From assembly GCA_900770835.1 (NCBI GenBank), contig CAAGLQ010000007.1:1-26420 (forward strand): a stretch of DNA of 26,420 bases, written 5' to 3'. Source of the DNA: an uncultured Parabacteroides sp. (GTDB lineage: Bacteria > Bacteroidota > Bacteroidia > Bacteroidales > Tannerellaceae). Below the pieces are notes generated by a model that ran no database searches, was not told where the DNA came from, and saw only the letters and a program-made list of their open reading frames with translations. Positions 1 to 8,178 of the stretch are shown here, piece by piece (within the stretch, counting starts at the first letter, position 1; each line of letters begins with the position of its first letter). The position numbers and the translations under genes were made by a program.

Positions 1-38
1 ATGCGTTTCATTGTCATTGCTTTCAATATATAGAATCA

Positions 39-470
39 CTACCTAATGCTGATCGATTCATTCTTCGAAAGAATAAATATTCCATATTGCTTATTCCGTT
101 TTGCCCATTCAATGGCTTCTTGCAACATATCCTCTTGGAATATGGTATCGCTGTCAAAATAATACTTGCCGTTATCATCGTTATACCAACCGCCCACAAT
201 CTGATTGTGCGCCAACGAATGATGTACGGCCACTCTCAATCCTTCCTTTCCGAAGCTATCCTGCGTCTCCATATAAGCAACCACTATACCCTCTTTGGGC
301 ACACTATAATCGCTAATGTCAAGCGTAAAGCCATTTGGGTGATGCTGCGCATATTCCCAACAGTAATTCACAGCTTCCTCCAACTTGATTTGTTCCCCGT
401 CGTGATGACAGGATAGAAACAGCAACAGACTGAGAACGTTGCAACAGATGCAATACAATCGTTTCGTCAT
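39..470 (-). CDS. Small lipoprotein of unknown function
   Basis: A 143-residue protein with a basic N-terminus, a hydrophobic stretch and a lipobox ending in LFLSC. It should be exported and lipid-anchored at Cys21. I do not recognise the mature domain with confidence. Its C-terminal part (GGWYNDDNGKYYFDSD, then a short helix and YGIFIL) resembles a small fold seen in some Bacteroidetes and phage proteins where a substrate-like 'GGW..GKYY.D' segment precedes an acidic helix. That comparison is from memory and weak. The gene stands alone: a TAnnTTTG-type -7 element lies about 35 bases upstream on the same strand, and the next gene is divergent. The coding call is supported by the signal peptide and ORF length. 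No function is assigned. Confidence 0.75.
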   Translation of the reverse strand: MTKRLYCICCNVLSLLLFLSCHHDGEQIKLEEAVNYCWEYAQHHPNGFTLDISDYSVPKEGIVVAYMETQDSFGKEGLRVAVHHSLAHNQIVGGWYNDDNGKYYFDSDTIFQEDMLQEAIEWAKRNKQYGIFILSKNESISIR

Positions 471-503
471 ATTCGAATATTTTTAACTCAAATGACTTGT
501 GTG

Positions 504-511
504 CAAAAATA
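504..511 (-). promoter_or_regulatory. Candidate -7 promoter element for the lipoprotein gene
   Basis: Read on the minus strand this is TATTTTTG, a match to the Bacteroidetes primary sigma -7 consensus TAnnTTTG, 34 bases before the start codon at 470. No clear TTTG -33 box is seen at the usual distance. The rest of the 471-758 gap shows no gene, and the short open frames in it look random. Confidence 0.4.
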
Positions 512-710
512 AGGATTATTTCAATGATCGAGATACTAAGCCCATGAAAAATCTTGTTGCGAATTGCGCACTCAGCTACACCATGTAGTAAAGCCGTCGC
601 AAGCTGACAACAAGAAAAAACTTGCAGTGGAAAAGCTGTCGCCAACAAATGAAATCACAGATACTCACGAATTAGAACAGCTGGATACTTCCGCAAACAG
701 CAAATTTGTT

Positions 711-718
711 TACCTTTG
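711..718 (+). promoter_or_regulatory. Candidate -7 promoter element for xpt-pbuX
   Basis: TACCTTTG matches TAnnTTTG exactly and sits 40 bases before the xpt start. The expected -33 TTTG is not obvious. I see no purine riboswitch fold in the short leader. This differs from the Firmicutes xpt-pbuX operon, where a guanine riboswitch is present. Confidence 0.5.
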
Positions 719-758
719 TGTTCTAAAATTATTTTTGATTAAAAGATAGATTACTTAT

Positions 759-1367
759 ATGAACTTCTTAGAACAGAAAATTATTGAAGATGGCGTGATC
801 AAAGAGGGTAACATCCTGAAAGTGGACAACTTCCTCAATCACCAGATTGACGTGGACATCATCCGGCAGATCGCATTCGAGTTTAAACGCCGCTTCCGGG
901 GCAAGACGGTGAACAAGATCTTGACCATCGAGGCGAGCGGCATCGCTATCGCAGCTTTATTAGGCGACTTGTATGACGTGCCCGTGGTATTCGCCAAGAA
1001 GGGGCAGACGGCTAACAGTACGGACGATAAATATGTGGCGCAGGCCTATTCGTTCACCCATAAGAAGATGAACAATGTCTTCGTGTCACGTCCCTATCTG
1101 ACCGCAACGGACAAGGTGTTGATCGTAGATGATTTCTTGGCCGACGGACAGGCATCGAAAGCGTTGATCGACATCGTGCATCAGGCAGGTGGCGAGGTGG
1201 TGGGTATCGGTATCGCCATCGAGAAGGGTCAGCAGCAGGGAGGCAGATTGCTCCGTGAGGCGGGCTATCAGTTGGAGTCGATCGCTATCTTGGAGTCGAT
1301 GGATTACGCCACGCAGACGATCGTGTTCCGTGGGCAACCGGCTCAACCGTTGAAACAGAAAGCCTAA
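759..1367 (+). CDS. xpt: Xanthine phosphoribosyltransferase
   Basis: A 202-residue cytosolic type I phosphoribosyltransferase that converts xanthine and PRPP to XMP in purine salvage. The N-terminal MNFLEQKIIEDG and the early ILTIEASGIAIA segment (about residues 54-65) are typical of the Xpt family. The PRPP-binding loop is plain at residues 121-132 (LIVDDFLADGQA), with the acidic pair followed by a Gly-rich turn. A mobile-loop region, KKGQTANSTDDKY, lies at about 80-92. The length is normal for the family (about 190-200) with a short Lys-rich tail. It lies 6 bases upstream of a xanthine/uracil permease, so uptake and phosphoribosylation are probably co-transcribed. The family assignment is strong. 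Xanthine rather than other purine specificity is inferred from the family and the neighbour. Confidence 0.95.
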   Translation: MNFLEQKIIEDGVIKEGNILKVDNFLNHQIDVDIIRQIAFEFKRRFRGKTVNKILTIEASGIAIAALLGDLYDVPVVFAKKGQTANSTDDKYVAQAYSFTHKKMNNVFVSRPYLTATDKVLIVDDFLADGQASKALIDIVHQAGGEVVGIGIAIEKGQQQGGRLLREAGYQLESIAILESMDYATQTIVFRGQPAQPLKQKA

Positions 1368-1373
1368 AATGCC

Positions 1374-2672
1374 ATGAGTAGTGTATATGAATTAGATGGC
1401 CGGATCCCTCTCGGCAAGGCCATTCCCTTCGGATTGCAGCATGTCTTGGCCATGTTCGTGGCTAACATCACGCCGATCATGATCCTGGCGGGTGTGGTCG
1501 GGTTAGACACGAGCGTCAGCGCGGCCTTGATCCAGAACTGTATGATTATCGCCGGCATCGGCACCTTGGTGCAGCTCTATCCCATCTGGCGCATCGGCTC
1601 CCGTCTGCCCATCGTGATGGGTATCTCTTTCACCTTCCTTTCGTTGGCCATTGGCATCGCCACGACCAAAGGGATGGGTACGTTGATGGGGGCGGTCATC
1701 GTGGGAGGTATCGTAGAGGGTTGCTTAGGACTCTTCCCGGATAAATGGACGAAACTGATTCCTCACATCGTGGCTGCTACGGTGGTGACCGCCATCGGTT
1801 TCTCGCTCCTTCCGATCGGTGCGAACAGTTTCGCCGGTGGACAGGGAGCGGCTGACTTCGGCAGCTGGCAGAATTGGGTGGTTGGCACGGTGACGTTGCT
1901 GACCTGCTTGATCGCTCAGTTGGTCAATCATCAGACGGTTCGTTCCCTTTCCGTATTGATCGGATTGATTGTTGGTTATGTTTTAGCGTTGTGCATGGGC
2001 ATGGTCGATTTCTCTCACCTGAGCGAGGTACCCATGGCGGCTCTCCCTACCCTGCTGCCCTTCACCCCGGAGTTTCATTTGGATGCCATCCTTGCCATTG
2101 TCTGCGTCTATTTGGTCTCAGCGACAGAGACCATTGGTGACACCTCCGCTATCTGTGCGGGCGCATTGGGCAGAGGCGTGCATAAAAAGGAGATGGGTGC
2201 CTCTGTGGCTTGTGATGGGTTCGTCAGCGTCGTAGCCGGCCTGTTTGGTTGCACGCCGATCACTTCCTTCTCGCAGAATGTGGGCTTGGCGGCGATGACC
2301 AAGGTGGTGAATCGTTTCGCCATCGCTACAGGCGCTTGCATCTTGATCTTAGGCGGTTTGTTCCCCATCGTGGGCAACATCTTGGCCACCATTCCACAGG
2401 CGGTGCTGGGCGGTTGCACCATCATGATGTTCGGTAGCATCCTGTTCGCCGGTTTCCAGATGATGTCTCGCTGTGGCTTCTCTCAGCGTAACATGATCAT
2501 CGTGAGTCTCTCGCTGAGTGTAGGATTAGGTTTTACCTCCGTGACGCAACTGTTCTCCATCTTTCCGCAGATCGTGCAGACGGTCTTCGCTGAGAACTGT
2601 GTAGCAGTTGTCTTCCTCCTCGCCGTCATCCTCAACTTGGTGTTACCGAAAGAACAGAATAAACAGGAATAA
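1374..2672 (+). CDS. pbuX: NCS2-family xanthine/uracil permease
   Basis: A 432-residue inner-membrane nucleobase permease of the NCS2 (nucleobase-ascorbate transporter) family, probably a proton symporter for xanthine. Diagnostic features are the N-terminal QHVLAMF (residues 22-28), the acidic substrate-site segment ATETIGDTSA (250-259) and the family signature QNVGLAAMTK (301-310). About a dozen to fourteen hydrophobic segments span the chain. The ATG at 1374 follows the xpt stop after 6 bases, and no other start fits better, so translation is probably coupled. Xanthine as substrate is inferred from operon partnership with xpt. Uracil cannot be excluded from sequence alone. Transcription probably ends at the long hairpin at 2683-2719. 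Confidence 0.92.
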   Translation: MSSVYELDGRIPLGKAIPFGLQHVLAMFVANITPIMILAGVVGLDTSVSAALIQNCMIIAGIGTLVQLYPIWRIGSRLPIVMGISFTFLSLAIGIATTKGMGTLMGAVIVGGIVEGCLGLFPDKWTKLIPHIVAATVVTAIGFSLLPIGANSFAGGQGAADFGSWQNWVVGTVTLLTCLIAQLVNHQTVRSLSVLIGLIVGYVLALCMGMVDFSHLSEVPMAALPTLLPFTPEFHLDAILAIVCVYLVSATETIGDTSAICAGALGRGVHKKEMGASVACDGFVSVVAGLFGCTPITSFSQNVGLAAMTKVVNRFAIATGACILILGGLFPIVGNILATIPQAVLGGCTIMMFGSILFAGFQMMSRCGFSQRNMIIVSLSLSVGLGFTSVTQLFSIFPQIVQTVFAENCVAVVFLLAVILNLVLPKEQNKQE

Positions 2673-2682
2673 ATCATGTAGG

Positions 2683-2719
2683 AGAAAGAGGGTAATTGCT
2701 TAGGCTTTACCCTCTTTCT
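2683..2719. terminator. Bidirectional terminator hairpin between convergent genes
   Basis: A perfect 13-bp inverted repeat, AGAAAGAGGGTAA at 2683-2695 and TTACCCTCTTTCT at 2707-2719, with an 11-base loop. It sits just after the pbuX stop, and its right arm lies inside the last codons of the minus-strand transporter, encoding part of the Lys-rich C-terminus. The U-tract is only the pyrimidine-rich end of the arm, so strength is uncertain. Confidence 0.65.
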
Positions 2720-3653
2720 TAGCTTTCTTCCACAACTGCCATGAATTGAACAGGTTCTGCCATAAGACATAGCTGCCTGGCCCTACCGAAGAGAGCGGAT
2801 GCAGATAGGTATAGGCCATCCAGATCGCCAACACCGTATTTTTCTGTCCCAATGCCTGTCCCGCGCTGATGCGGTCATTATAGGATGAGCCAATCCGCTT
2901 ACCCAAGAAAAACTGAATGGCACAAGTAAGCAAGCCCGCCAAGGCAATCCATAGCTCCACCAACGGCTCTGCCTCGCTATTACAAAGTGAACGCACCGTC
3001 TGACCGGTCACGATCGCCAAGGCCACGGCCCAGAGATAGAAGGCCATCTCATGGTAGCTCAATAACCAACGATGAACAACGGGCACGAAATAACGCAACA
3101 GGCAAGCCAAGAAAAAGGGACAGAGTAGCAGCGGGAACACCTTACTCAAGATCAACAAAAAAGCCGAGAAGAAACTGAGATTGGCATGTGGCTCAACCAA
3201 GGGGAACAGCAAAGGCACTGCCACGGCCGCTAATAGGTTGGAGAGCAACGTATAGGTAGTCAAGCTGGAGGCACTACCGCCTAACTTTCCCGTAATCACC
3301 GCAGCCGCAGTCGCAGTGGGACAAACCAAACAGACCATCGCCGCCTCCAAAATGATCTTTTGCTCCAAGCTCACGGGCAACAGCAGCAACGCAGCCGCCA
3401 ACGCACAGGTAGCGAATGTCTGGAACAAAAGCAGCCAACCATGCCAAGGCGTAGGGAGTAACTCACGAGGACTTATCTTGCAGAACGTCAATAACAATTG
3501 CGCAAAGATCAAGCTGGGTGTCAGATAACCAATCAGTGTGTAAATTAGTGGTTTCGCTGGATTCAGTGCCTGCACATTCGCAAACAACAGATAGACACAC
3601 ATTCCCGTCAACATCGAAAGGGGAAGTGTCCAATTCCTTATGAACTTCAACAT
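2700..3653 (-). CDS. BASS-type (bile acid:sodium symporter-like) transporter
   Basis: A 317-residue polytopic inner-membrane protein with about nine or ten hydrophobic segments. The core AMVCLVCPTATAAAVITGKLGG (about residues 105-126) and the C-terminal GQALGQKNTVLAIWMAY (about 268-284) match the two conserved crossing-helix regions of the bile acid:sodium symporter/YfeH-like superfamily. The substrate is unknown; relatives move organic anions. The C-terminus is a short basic tail (KKAKKEGKA) encoded within the terminator hairpin. It is a single-gene unit: a promoter-like TTACTTTG with a CTTG at suitable spacing lies upstream, and the nag operon ahead of it ends at its own terminator. The family call is fairly firm. 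It should not be read as a bile-acid transporter without evidence. Confidence 0.8.
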   Translation of the reverse strand: MLKFIRNWTLPLSMLTGMCVYLLFANVQALNPAKPLIYTLIGYLTPSLIFAQLLLTFCKISPRELLPTPWHGWLLLFQTFATCALAAALLLLPVSLEQKIILEAAMVCLVCPTATAAAVITGKLGGSASSLTTYTLLSNLLAAVAVPLLFPLVEPHANLSFFSAFLLILSKVFPLLLCPFFLACLLRYFVPVVHRWLLSYHEMAFYLWAVALAIVTGQTVRSLCNSEAEPLVELWIALAGLLTCAIQFFLGKRIGSSYNDRISAGQALGQKNTVLAIWMAYTYLHPLSSVGPGSYVLWQNLFNSWQLWKKAKKEGKA

Positions 3654-3680
3654 ATAGTATTAACTTTTTCTTTCGGAGTG

Positions 3681-3712
3681 CAAAGTAACGGCTTTCTGTT
3701 GAATCGAACAAG
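3681..3712 (-). promoter_or_regulatory. Candidate promoter of the BASS-type transporter
   Basis: On the minus strand, CTTG (3709-3712) and TTACTTTG (3681-3688) are separated by 20 bases, close to the Bacteroidetes TTTG-N19-21-TAnnTTTG pattern with one mismatch in each box. The start codon lies 28 bases downstream. Confidence 0.45.
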
Positions 3713-3724
3713 GAGGTTTTGGAT

Positions 3725-3754
3725 AAAAAAAGAGGACTGCGTAAACAGCCCTCT
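3725..3754 (-). terminator. Rho-independent terminator of the nag-like operon
   Basis: On the minus strand, AGAGGGCTG, a 6-base loop and CAGTCCTCT form a 9-bp stem with one G-U pair, followed directly by seven T. It lies about 20 bases after the stop of the 662-residue NagB-like/PIG-L gene. Confidence 0.85.
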
Positions 3755-3774
3755 CTCTATGATGTATGCTTAAT

Positions 3775-5763
3775 TTATCGCAAAGGGATATACTGCACGA
3801 AAGCCTCGATCGCCTCATAAGCCGCTAATCCTAACTGACGGTATAACTCAGCTGTCGCCCGGTTACGATCCTCGGCACGCTGCCAGAAGAGGCGTTCATC
3901 ATCGCCCAAATAGGGAGCGCTCTCCGCTTGCGACTGATGCTTCAAGATCGCATTCCTCTTGAAACGCAGCTCCTCTGGACTGATGGGAACAGCCATCTCA
4001 ATGTGATCCATCTCCCACTCTGCCCAAGCGCCGCGATACATCCAGACACGACAGTTACGCATCCATTCCTCATCCTTCACCTCATCAATAGCCGCCAAAA
4101 CCGCATCTAAGCAGACCTTATGTGTGCCATGCGGGTCAGCCAAGTCTCCGGCAACGAACATCTCATCGGGTTTTACCTCCAACAACAGCGCTTTCACAAC
4201 ATCTTTATCTGCCTCGCCTAATGGATTCTTCTTCACCAAACCGGTCTCATAGAAAGGCAGATCGAGAAAATGCACGTTCTCATCCTTCACGCCAGAGTAA
4301 CGACAAGCGTGACGTGCCTCTTCCCGGCGAATCGTTCCCTTCATGAAAAGTACGTCCTTACGCTCCGGCTCTCCATTCTCTACCTTCTCATAACGCAGGT
4401 AGTGAATGATCTCATTCGCCTTGTCACGCACCGTCGTATCATTGGGGATATATCGACTGCATACATCGCGCAGATACTCGCAATAACGAATAACCTCCTC
4501 ATCACCCACAGCGATATTACCAGAGGTCTCGTAAGCGACATGCACATCGTGATGCTGATCGCACAAACGACGCAGGGTACCACCCATTGAGATCACATCA
4601 TCATCGGGATGCGGGCTGAACACGATCACCTTCTTCGGATAGGGCAACGCACGCTCCGGACGGTTGGAATCATCGGCATTGGGCTTTCCACCCGGCCATC
4701 CGGTAATGGTATGCTGAATATCATTGAAAATCTTGATGTTCACATTATACGCAGAGCCATAAAGTGCCAACAGCTCACCCAAACCATGCGCACTATAATC
4801 CTTATTAGTCAGTTTTAGGATCGGCTTACCCGTCAATTGACACAACCAAACGATCGCACGACGGATCAGCTTATTATCCCATTCGCAGCTGGTCACCAAC
4901 CATGGATGACAAATGCGAGTCAAGTCATAGGCAGCAGAAAGATCAATGACCACCTTTGCATTCGGATGATTCTGCAAATAACTGGAAGGAACCGCATCGC
5001 AAACCTTCTCCTCCACAGTATTCCGAATCACAGCGGCCTTATCCTCACCCCAAGCCATCAAGATCACATTACGTGCGTTCATCATGGTCGAAACACCCAT
5101 TGTAATCACGCCCGCCGGCAATGCCTCCTGCGAGGAGAAGGTGCGAGAAGCCTCCTTACGAGAACCGCCTTCTAACAGCACCAAACGGGTACGAGAGTTA
5201 ATTGAAGTGCCTGCCGCATTAAACATCACATTACTGGAACTACCAACGCCTAACAACATGCAGTCAATACCACCAACTGCCTGAATCTGTTCCTCATACT
5301 GACGGCAGAAGTCCAAGATTGCATCCTTGGACATTGTAGCCTCCGGCGCATGTACTTGCGTTGGATCAATATCAATGTGATCCAACAATTCCTCTTTCAA
5401 ACGGGCCAAATTACCACTGGCTAGATTTGCAAGCGGATAAAACTCAAACTCTACAAAGATAATCACTCCTTGGAAACTCAATTGTTCCTCCTTATGCAAC
5501 CGGATTAACTCCTTATACACACTCAAAGGAGAACGTCCACCCGGAAGAGCCAACACAAAAGGTTTTCCAATCGCCTGTTTTTTCCGGATCTGTGTCGCAA
5601 TCTCTCGTGCGATAGCTTGTGATCCCTCCTCCGCTGACTCGTAGATATGCGTAGGAATCTTCTCCAAACGAGTCAACACAGAATGCTCAAAAGCATTCTC
5701 CGGACGATAATATTTTAATGGAATACGCGTCAGCGTAATCTGTGAACTAAGGTTCGTTTTCAT
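3775..5763 (-). CDS. NagB-like/PIG-L fusion: degenerate glucosamine-6-phosphate deaminase domain plus PIG-L deacetylase
   Basis: A 662-residue two-domain cytosolic protein without a signal peptide. Residues about 20-290 have the NagB isomerase/deaminase fold: LPGGRSPLSVYKEL near 73, GVG at 172-174 and SRTRL at 190-194. Aligned to E. coli NagB, the catalytic positions are replaced: Asp72 by Phe106, Asp141 by Ser176, His143 by Asn178 and Glu148 by Ala183. Deaminase activity is therefore unlikely. Residues about 378-620 are a PIG-L/LmbE deacetylase domain with metal motif HPDDD at 385-389 and DPHGTH at 543-548, apparently intact. Databases usually label such proteins glucosamine-6-phosphate deaminase. 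The sequence argues instead for an N-acetyl-sugar deacetylase with a sugar-phosphate-sensing or scaffolding NagB domain. It is the last gene of a three-gene operon, 28 bases after the second NagA paralogue, ending at a strong terminator. Confidence 0.88.
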   Translation of the reverse strand: MKTNLSSQITLTRIPLKYYRPENAFEHSVLTRLEKIPTHIYESAEEGSQAIAREIATQIRKKQAIGKPFVLALPGGRSPLSVYKELIRLHKEEQLSFQGVIIFVEFEFYPLANLASGNLARLKEELLDHIDIDPTQVHAPEATMSKDAILDFCRQYEEQIQAVGGIDCMLLGVGSSSNVMFNAAGTSINSRTRLVLLEGGSRKEASRTFSSQEALPAGVITMGVSTMMNARNVILMAWGEDKAAVIRNTVEEKVCDAVPSSYLQNHPNAKVVIDLSAAYDLTRICHPWLVTSCEWDNKLIRRAIVWLCQLTGKPILKLTNKDYSAHGLGELLALYGSAYNVNIKIFNDIQHTITGWPGGKPNADDSNRPERALPYPKKVIVFSPHPDDDVISMGGTLRRLCDQHHDVHVAYETSGNIAVGDEEVIRYCEYLRDVCSRYIPNDTTVRDKANEIIHYLRYEKVENGEPERKDVLFMKGTIRREEARHACRYSGVKDENVHFLDLPFYETGLVKKNPLGEADKDVVKALLLEVKPDEMFVAGDLADPHGTHKVCLDAVLAAIDEVKDEEWMRNCRVWMYRGAWAEWEMDHIEMAVPISPEELRFKRNAILKHQSQAESAPYLGDDERLFWQRAEDRNRATAELYRQLGLAAYEAIEAFVQYIPLR

Positions 5764-5791
5764 ACTCTGTTACTTTTAATAATTATGTAGA

Positions 5792-6967
5792 TTAGGCGCC
5801 CTGTTCCAAACGGTTGGTTTCTGGCACCAATTTTCCCATACTCCAAACAGCCCGGATATGCTGCTGATGATCAAGAATGAGAATATCCGCATCTTTTCCC
5901 TTTTCAAGCGTTCCTGCTCGCTCGATTACACCCATCAGACGTGCTGGTGTTTCAGAAGCCATCCGCACCGCATCAGCCAAAGGAATCCCCGCTTGCTGCA
6001 CCATCGTACGCACCAAGTCATCCATCATGGCGATACTGCCCACCAAAGAAGAATGATCTGCCAATTTGCAAACGCCATCCTCGATAATCAAGCGAGGATC
6101 GTTCAACTCAGGATGCGCACAGCCTGCACATGGCATACAGTCCGTCACCAAACAAGTGCGTTCCACCCCTTTCAATTTATAGACTAAACGTAGAATCGTA
6201 GCTGGTAAATGACGCCCATCTGCAATCACTTCCACTGTCATCGGATCGATCAAGAAAACACTCTCGACCGTTCCCTCATATTTATATTCTCTCCGTTTAT
6301 GGAATCCGGGCATCGCATTATAGAAATGGGCAGCATGAGTAAAACCAGCCGCATAAGCTGTCTTCACATCATCATATTCCACCTCTGTATGCGATAAGGA
6401 GGCTAAAATGCCATGCGCCGTCAAATGACGTGCGAAATCAAGCGCACCGGGTAACTCAGGGCTGGCATCCCAACGACGAATGCAATGCACACGCTCCAAC
6501 AAAGATCGATACTCAACTGGATCAGCCGTGTTCTGCTGCTCGATAAACAGACTCTTTGCCATCTTCGGATTCAAATAAGGACCCTCTATATGCAGCCCTA
6601 AAACCGGACTATTCGGCTCTTTCATCACCTCTTCACAAACAGCGGCAGCCCGTTCAATCGTAGCCAAATCTGGAGCGACAATTGTCGGGAAAATACTGGT
6701 TGCACCATGCTGCAAATGAGCCTTGACCGCCCCCTCAAAAGCATCTTTGGTGCAATCCAAGAAATCGTGTCCTCCACCACCATGCAGATTCATAGCCACG
6801 AAACCGGGCACGATGTCCATACCTTTCGCATCCACTACTTGCGCACCTATCACTGCCAACTCACTGTTTGTCACCTCCAAAATGCGACCGTCTGAAATCA
6901 ACACCGAGCTATCTTTCACCCAGCCTTGTGGGGTTAAGATTCTTCCATTTGTTATCTGTGTCAGCAT
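5792..6967 (-). CDS. nagA: N-acetylglucosamine-6-phosphate deacetylase paralogue 2
   Basis: A 391-residue amidohydrolase of the NagA family (GlcNAc-6-P to GlcN-6-P plus acetate). Conserved features are HIEGP with Glu129, His193 in LSHTEVEYD, His214 in THAAHFYNAMPG and Asp276 in LVTDC. The N-terminal HxH motif reads NLH here (Asn60, His62), while the adjacent paralogue has HAH. NagA enzymes vary at this metal site, so activity is not excluded. I chose the ATG at 6967 because the protein then begins MLTQITNGRILTPQGW, collinear with the paralogue (MLTQLINGKILTPQGW). An upstream in-frame TTG at 6976 would overlap the stop of the previous gene but adds only three residues. It lies 5 bases after the first NagA gene. 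The two genes are clearly a tandem duplication that has diverged. Confidence 0.9.
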   Translation of the reverse strand: MLTQITNGRILTPQGWVKDSSVLISDGRILEVTNSELAVIGAQVVDAKGMDIVPGFVAMNLHGGGGHDFLDCTKDAFEGAVKAHLQHGATSIFPTIVAPDLATIERAAAVCEEVMKEPNSPVLGLHIEGPYLNPKMAKSLFIEQQNTADPVEYRSLLERVHCIRRWDASPELPGALDFARHLTAHGILASLSHTEVEYDDVKTAYAAGFTHAAHFYNAMPGFHKRREYKYEGTVESVFLIDPMTVEVIADGRHLPATILRLVYKLKGVERTCLVTDCMPCAGCAHPELNDPRLIIEDGVCKLADHSSLVGSIAMMDDLVRTMVQQAGIPLADAVRMASETPARLMGVIERAGTLEKGKDADILILDHQQHIRAVWSMGKLVPETNRLEQGA

Positions 6968-6972
6968 CTCAA

Positions 6973-8139
6973 TCAAAATAATTTATTGGTTCCTTCAACC
7001 AGTTTACCCATACTCCACACGGCACGCACCTGCAACTCTTTATCAAGCAAAACAATGTCCGCATCCTTACCTTTCTGCAAAGAACCTTTACGATCTGCTA
7101 CACCCATGATACGAGCCGGAGTTTCCGAACCCATGCGAATCGCATCCTCCAAAGGAATGTCCGCCTTCTGCACCACGGTACGAATCAAACGATCCCAAGT
7201 AGCAATACTACCCGCCAACGCTGAACGATCGGCCAACTTGCAGACGCCGTCCTCGATGATTACACGAGGATCGAAAGCGGTCTGACTGTCACTGGCCGCA
7301 CATGCCAACGCATCCGTGATCAAGCAGGTACGCTCCACGCCCTTAATCTTATAGACCAAACGCAAAATTGTAGGTGGTACATGAATACCGTCAGCCACAA
7401 CCTCAACGGTCATCGGATCAATCAAATAGATGCTCTCAACTGTACCCTCGTATTTATACTCACGACGTTTATGGAAACCTGGCATTGCGTTATAGAAATG
7501 TGTCGCATGGCTATAACCCGCCTCGAATGCGGTAGAAATATCCTCATACTCTGCTTGAGTATGACCTACAGAGGCTAATACACCTTTAGAAGTGATATAC
7601 TTACCAAACTGCATCGCACCAGGCAACTCAGGAGCCGCATCCCAACGCTTGATGCAATGGGTCTCCTCCAACAAGGGAATATATTCTTCCGGATCTGGAT
7701 TCTTGATATTCTCCGGCAGCTGGCCACCTGCCATCTTCATATTAAAATAGTGTCCCTCCAAATGAAGACCTAATACAGGACTATCTTTCTCTGCCATCAG
7801 TTTCTCTGTCGTGGCAGCCGCCGCACGGATCATGGGCATAGTGGAAGAAGAAAGCGTGGGAAAAATACTGGTCGTACCATATTTCATGTGAGTAGCTACA
7901 GCCGTGCGGAACGCATCCTCTGTACCCTCCATAAAATCACGTCCACCACCACCATGCGCATGGATCTCCACGCCACCAGGCACAATATACATACCTTTTG
8001 CGTCGATCAGTGTGGCACCTACCACCGCCAAATCGCAATTGGTCACTTCCAAAATTTTACCGTCTGAGATTAATACAGAGCCATCTTTCAACCAACCCTG
8101 AGGTGTCAGAATCTTACCGTTGATAAGTTGTGTCAACAT
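6973..8139 (-). CDS. nagA: N-acetylglucosamine-6-phosphate deacetylase paralogue 1
   Basis: A 388-residue NagA-family amidohydrolase, first gene of the operon. The metal and catalytic residues can be placed: HAH at 60-62, Glu129 in LHLEG, His193 in VGHTQAEYED, His214 in THFYNAMPG and the catalytic Asp276 in LITDA. After HLEG it has HYFNMKMAGG where most NagA have a Pro-Tyr (GPY/GPF). That is an unusual substitution at Pro130 of the family, beside the active-site Glu. No signal peptide; cytosolic. The C-terminal segment KGKDADIVLLD is the usual amidohydrolase closing strand. It is followed at 5 bases by the second NagA gene and then by the NagB-like/PIG-L gene. The substrate is probably a phosphorylated N-acetyl amino sugar from mucin glycans or cell-wall turnover. 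GlcNAc-6-P is the default by family. Confidence 0.92.
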   Translation of the reverse strand: MLTQLINGKILTPQGWLKDGSVLISDGKILEVTNCDLAVVGATLIDAKGMYIVPGGVEIHAHGGGGRDFMEGTEDAFRTAVATHMKYGTTSIFPTLSSSTMPMIRAAAATTEKLMAEKDSPVLGLHLEGHYFNMKMAGGQLPENIKNPDPEEYIPLLEETHCIKRWDAAPELPGAMQFGKYITSKGVLASVGHTQAEYEDISTAFEAGYSHATHFYNAMPGFHKRREYKYEGTVESIYLIDPMTVEVVADGIHVPPTILRLVYKIKGVERTCLITDALACAASDSQTAFDPRVIIEDGVCKLADRSALAGSIATWDRLIRTVVQKADIPLEDAIRMGSETPARIMGVADRKGSLQKGKDADIVLLDKELQVRAVWSMGKLVEGTNKLF

Positions 8140-8178
8140 GCTACAAGAGTTTTTAAAGTTTTTACTTTTTCAATCGGA

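Noticed and set aside
564..749. 61-residue open frame upstream of xpt
   Set aside because: It contains the -7 promoter element of xpt, has no start signal, and its composition looks random.
471..758. Purine riboswitch before xpt
   Set aside because: The leader after the -7 element is about 30-40 bases, too short for the fold, and the conserved core is not seen.
6968..6976. TTG start of NagA paralogue 2 overlapping the previous stop
   Set aside because: The ATG at 6967 aligns exactly with the start of the sister protein; the extra three residues have no counterpart.
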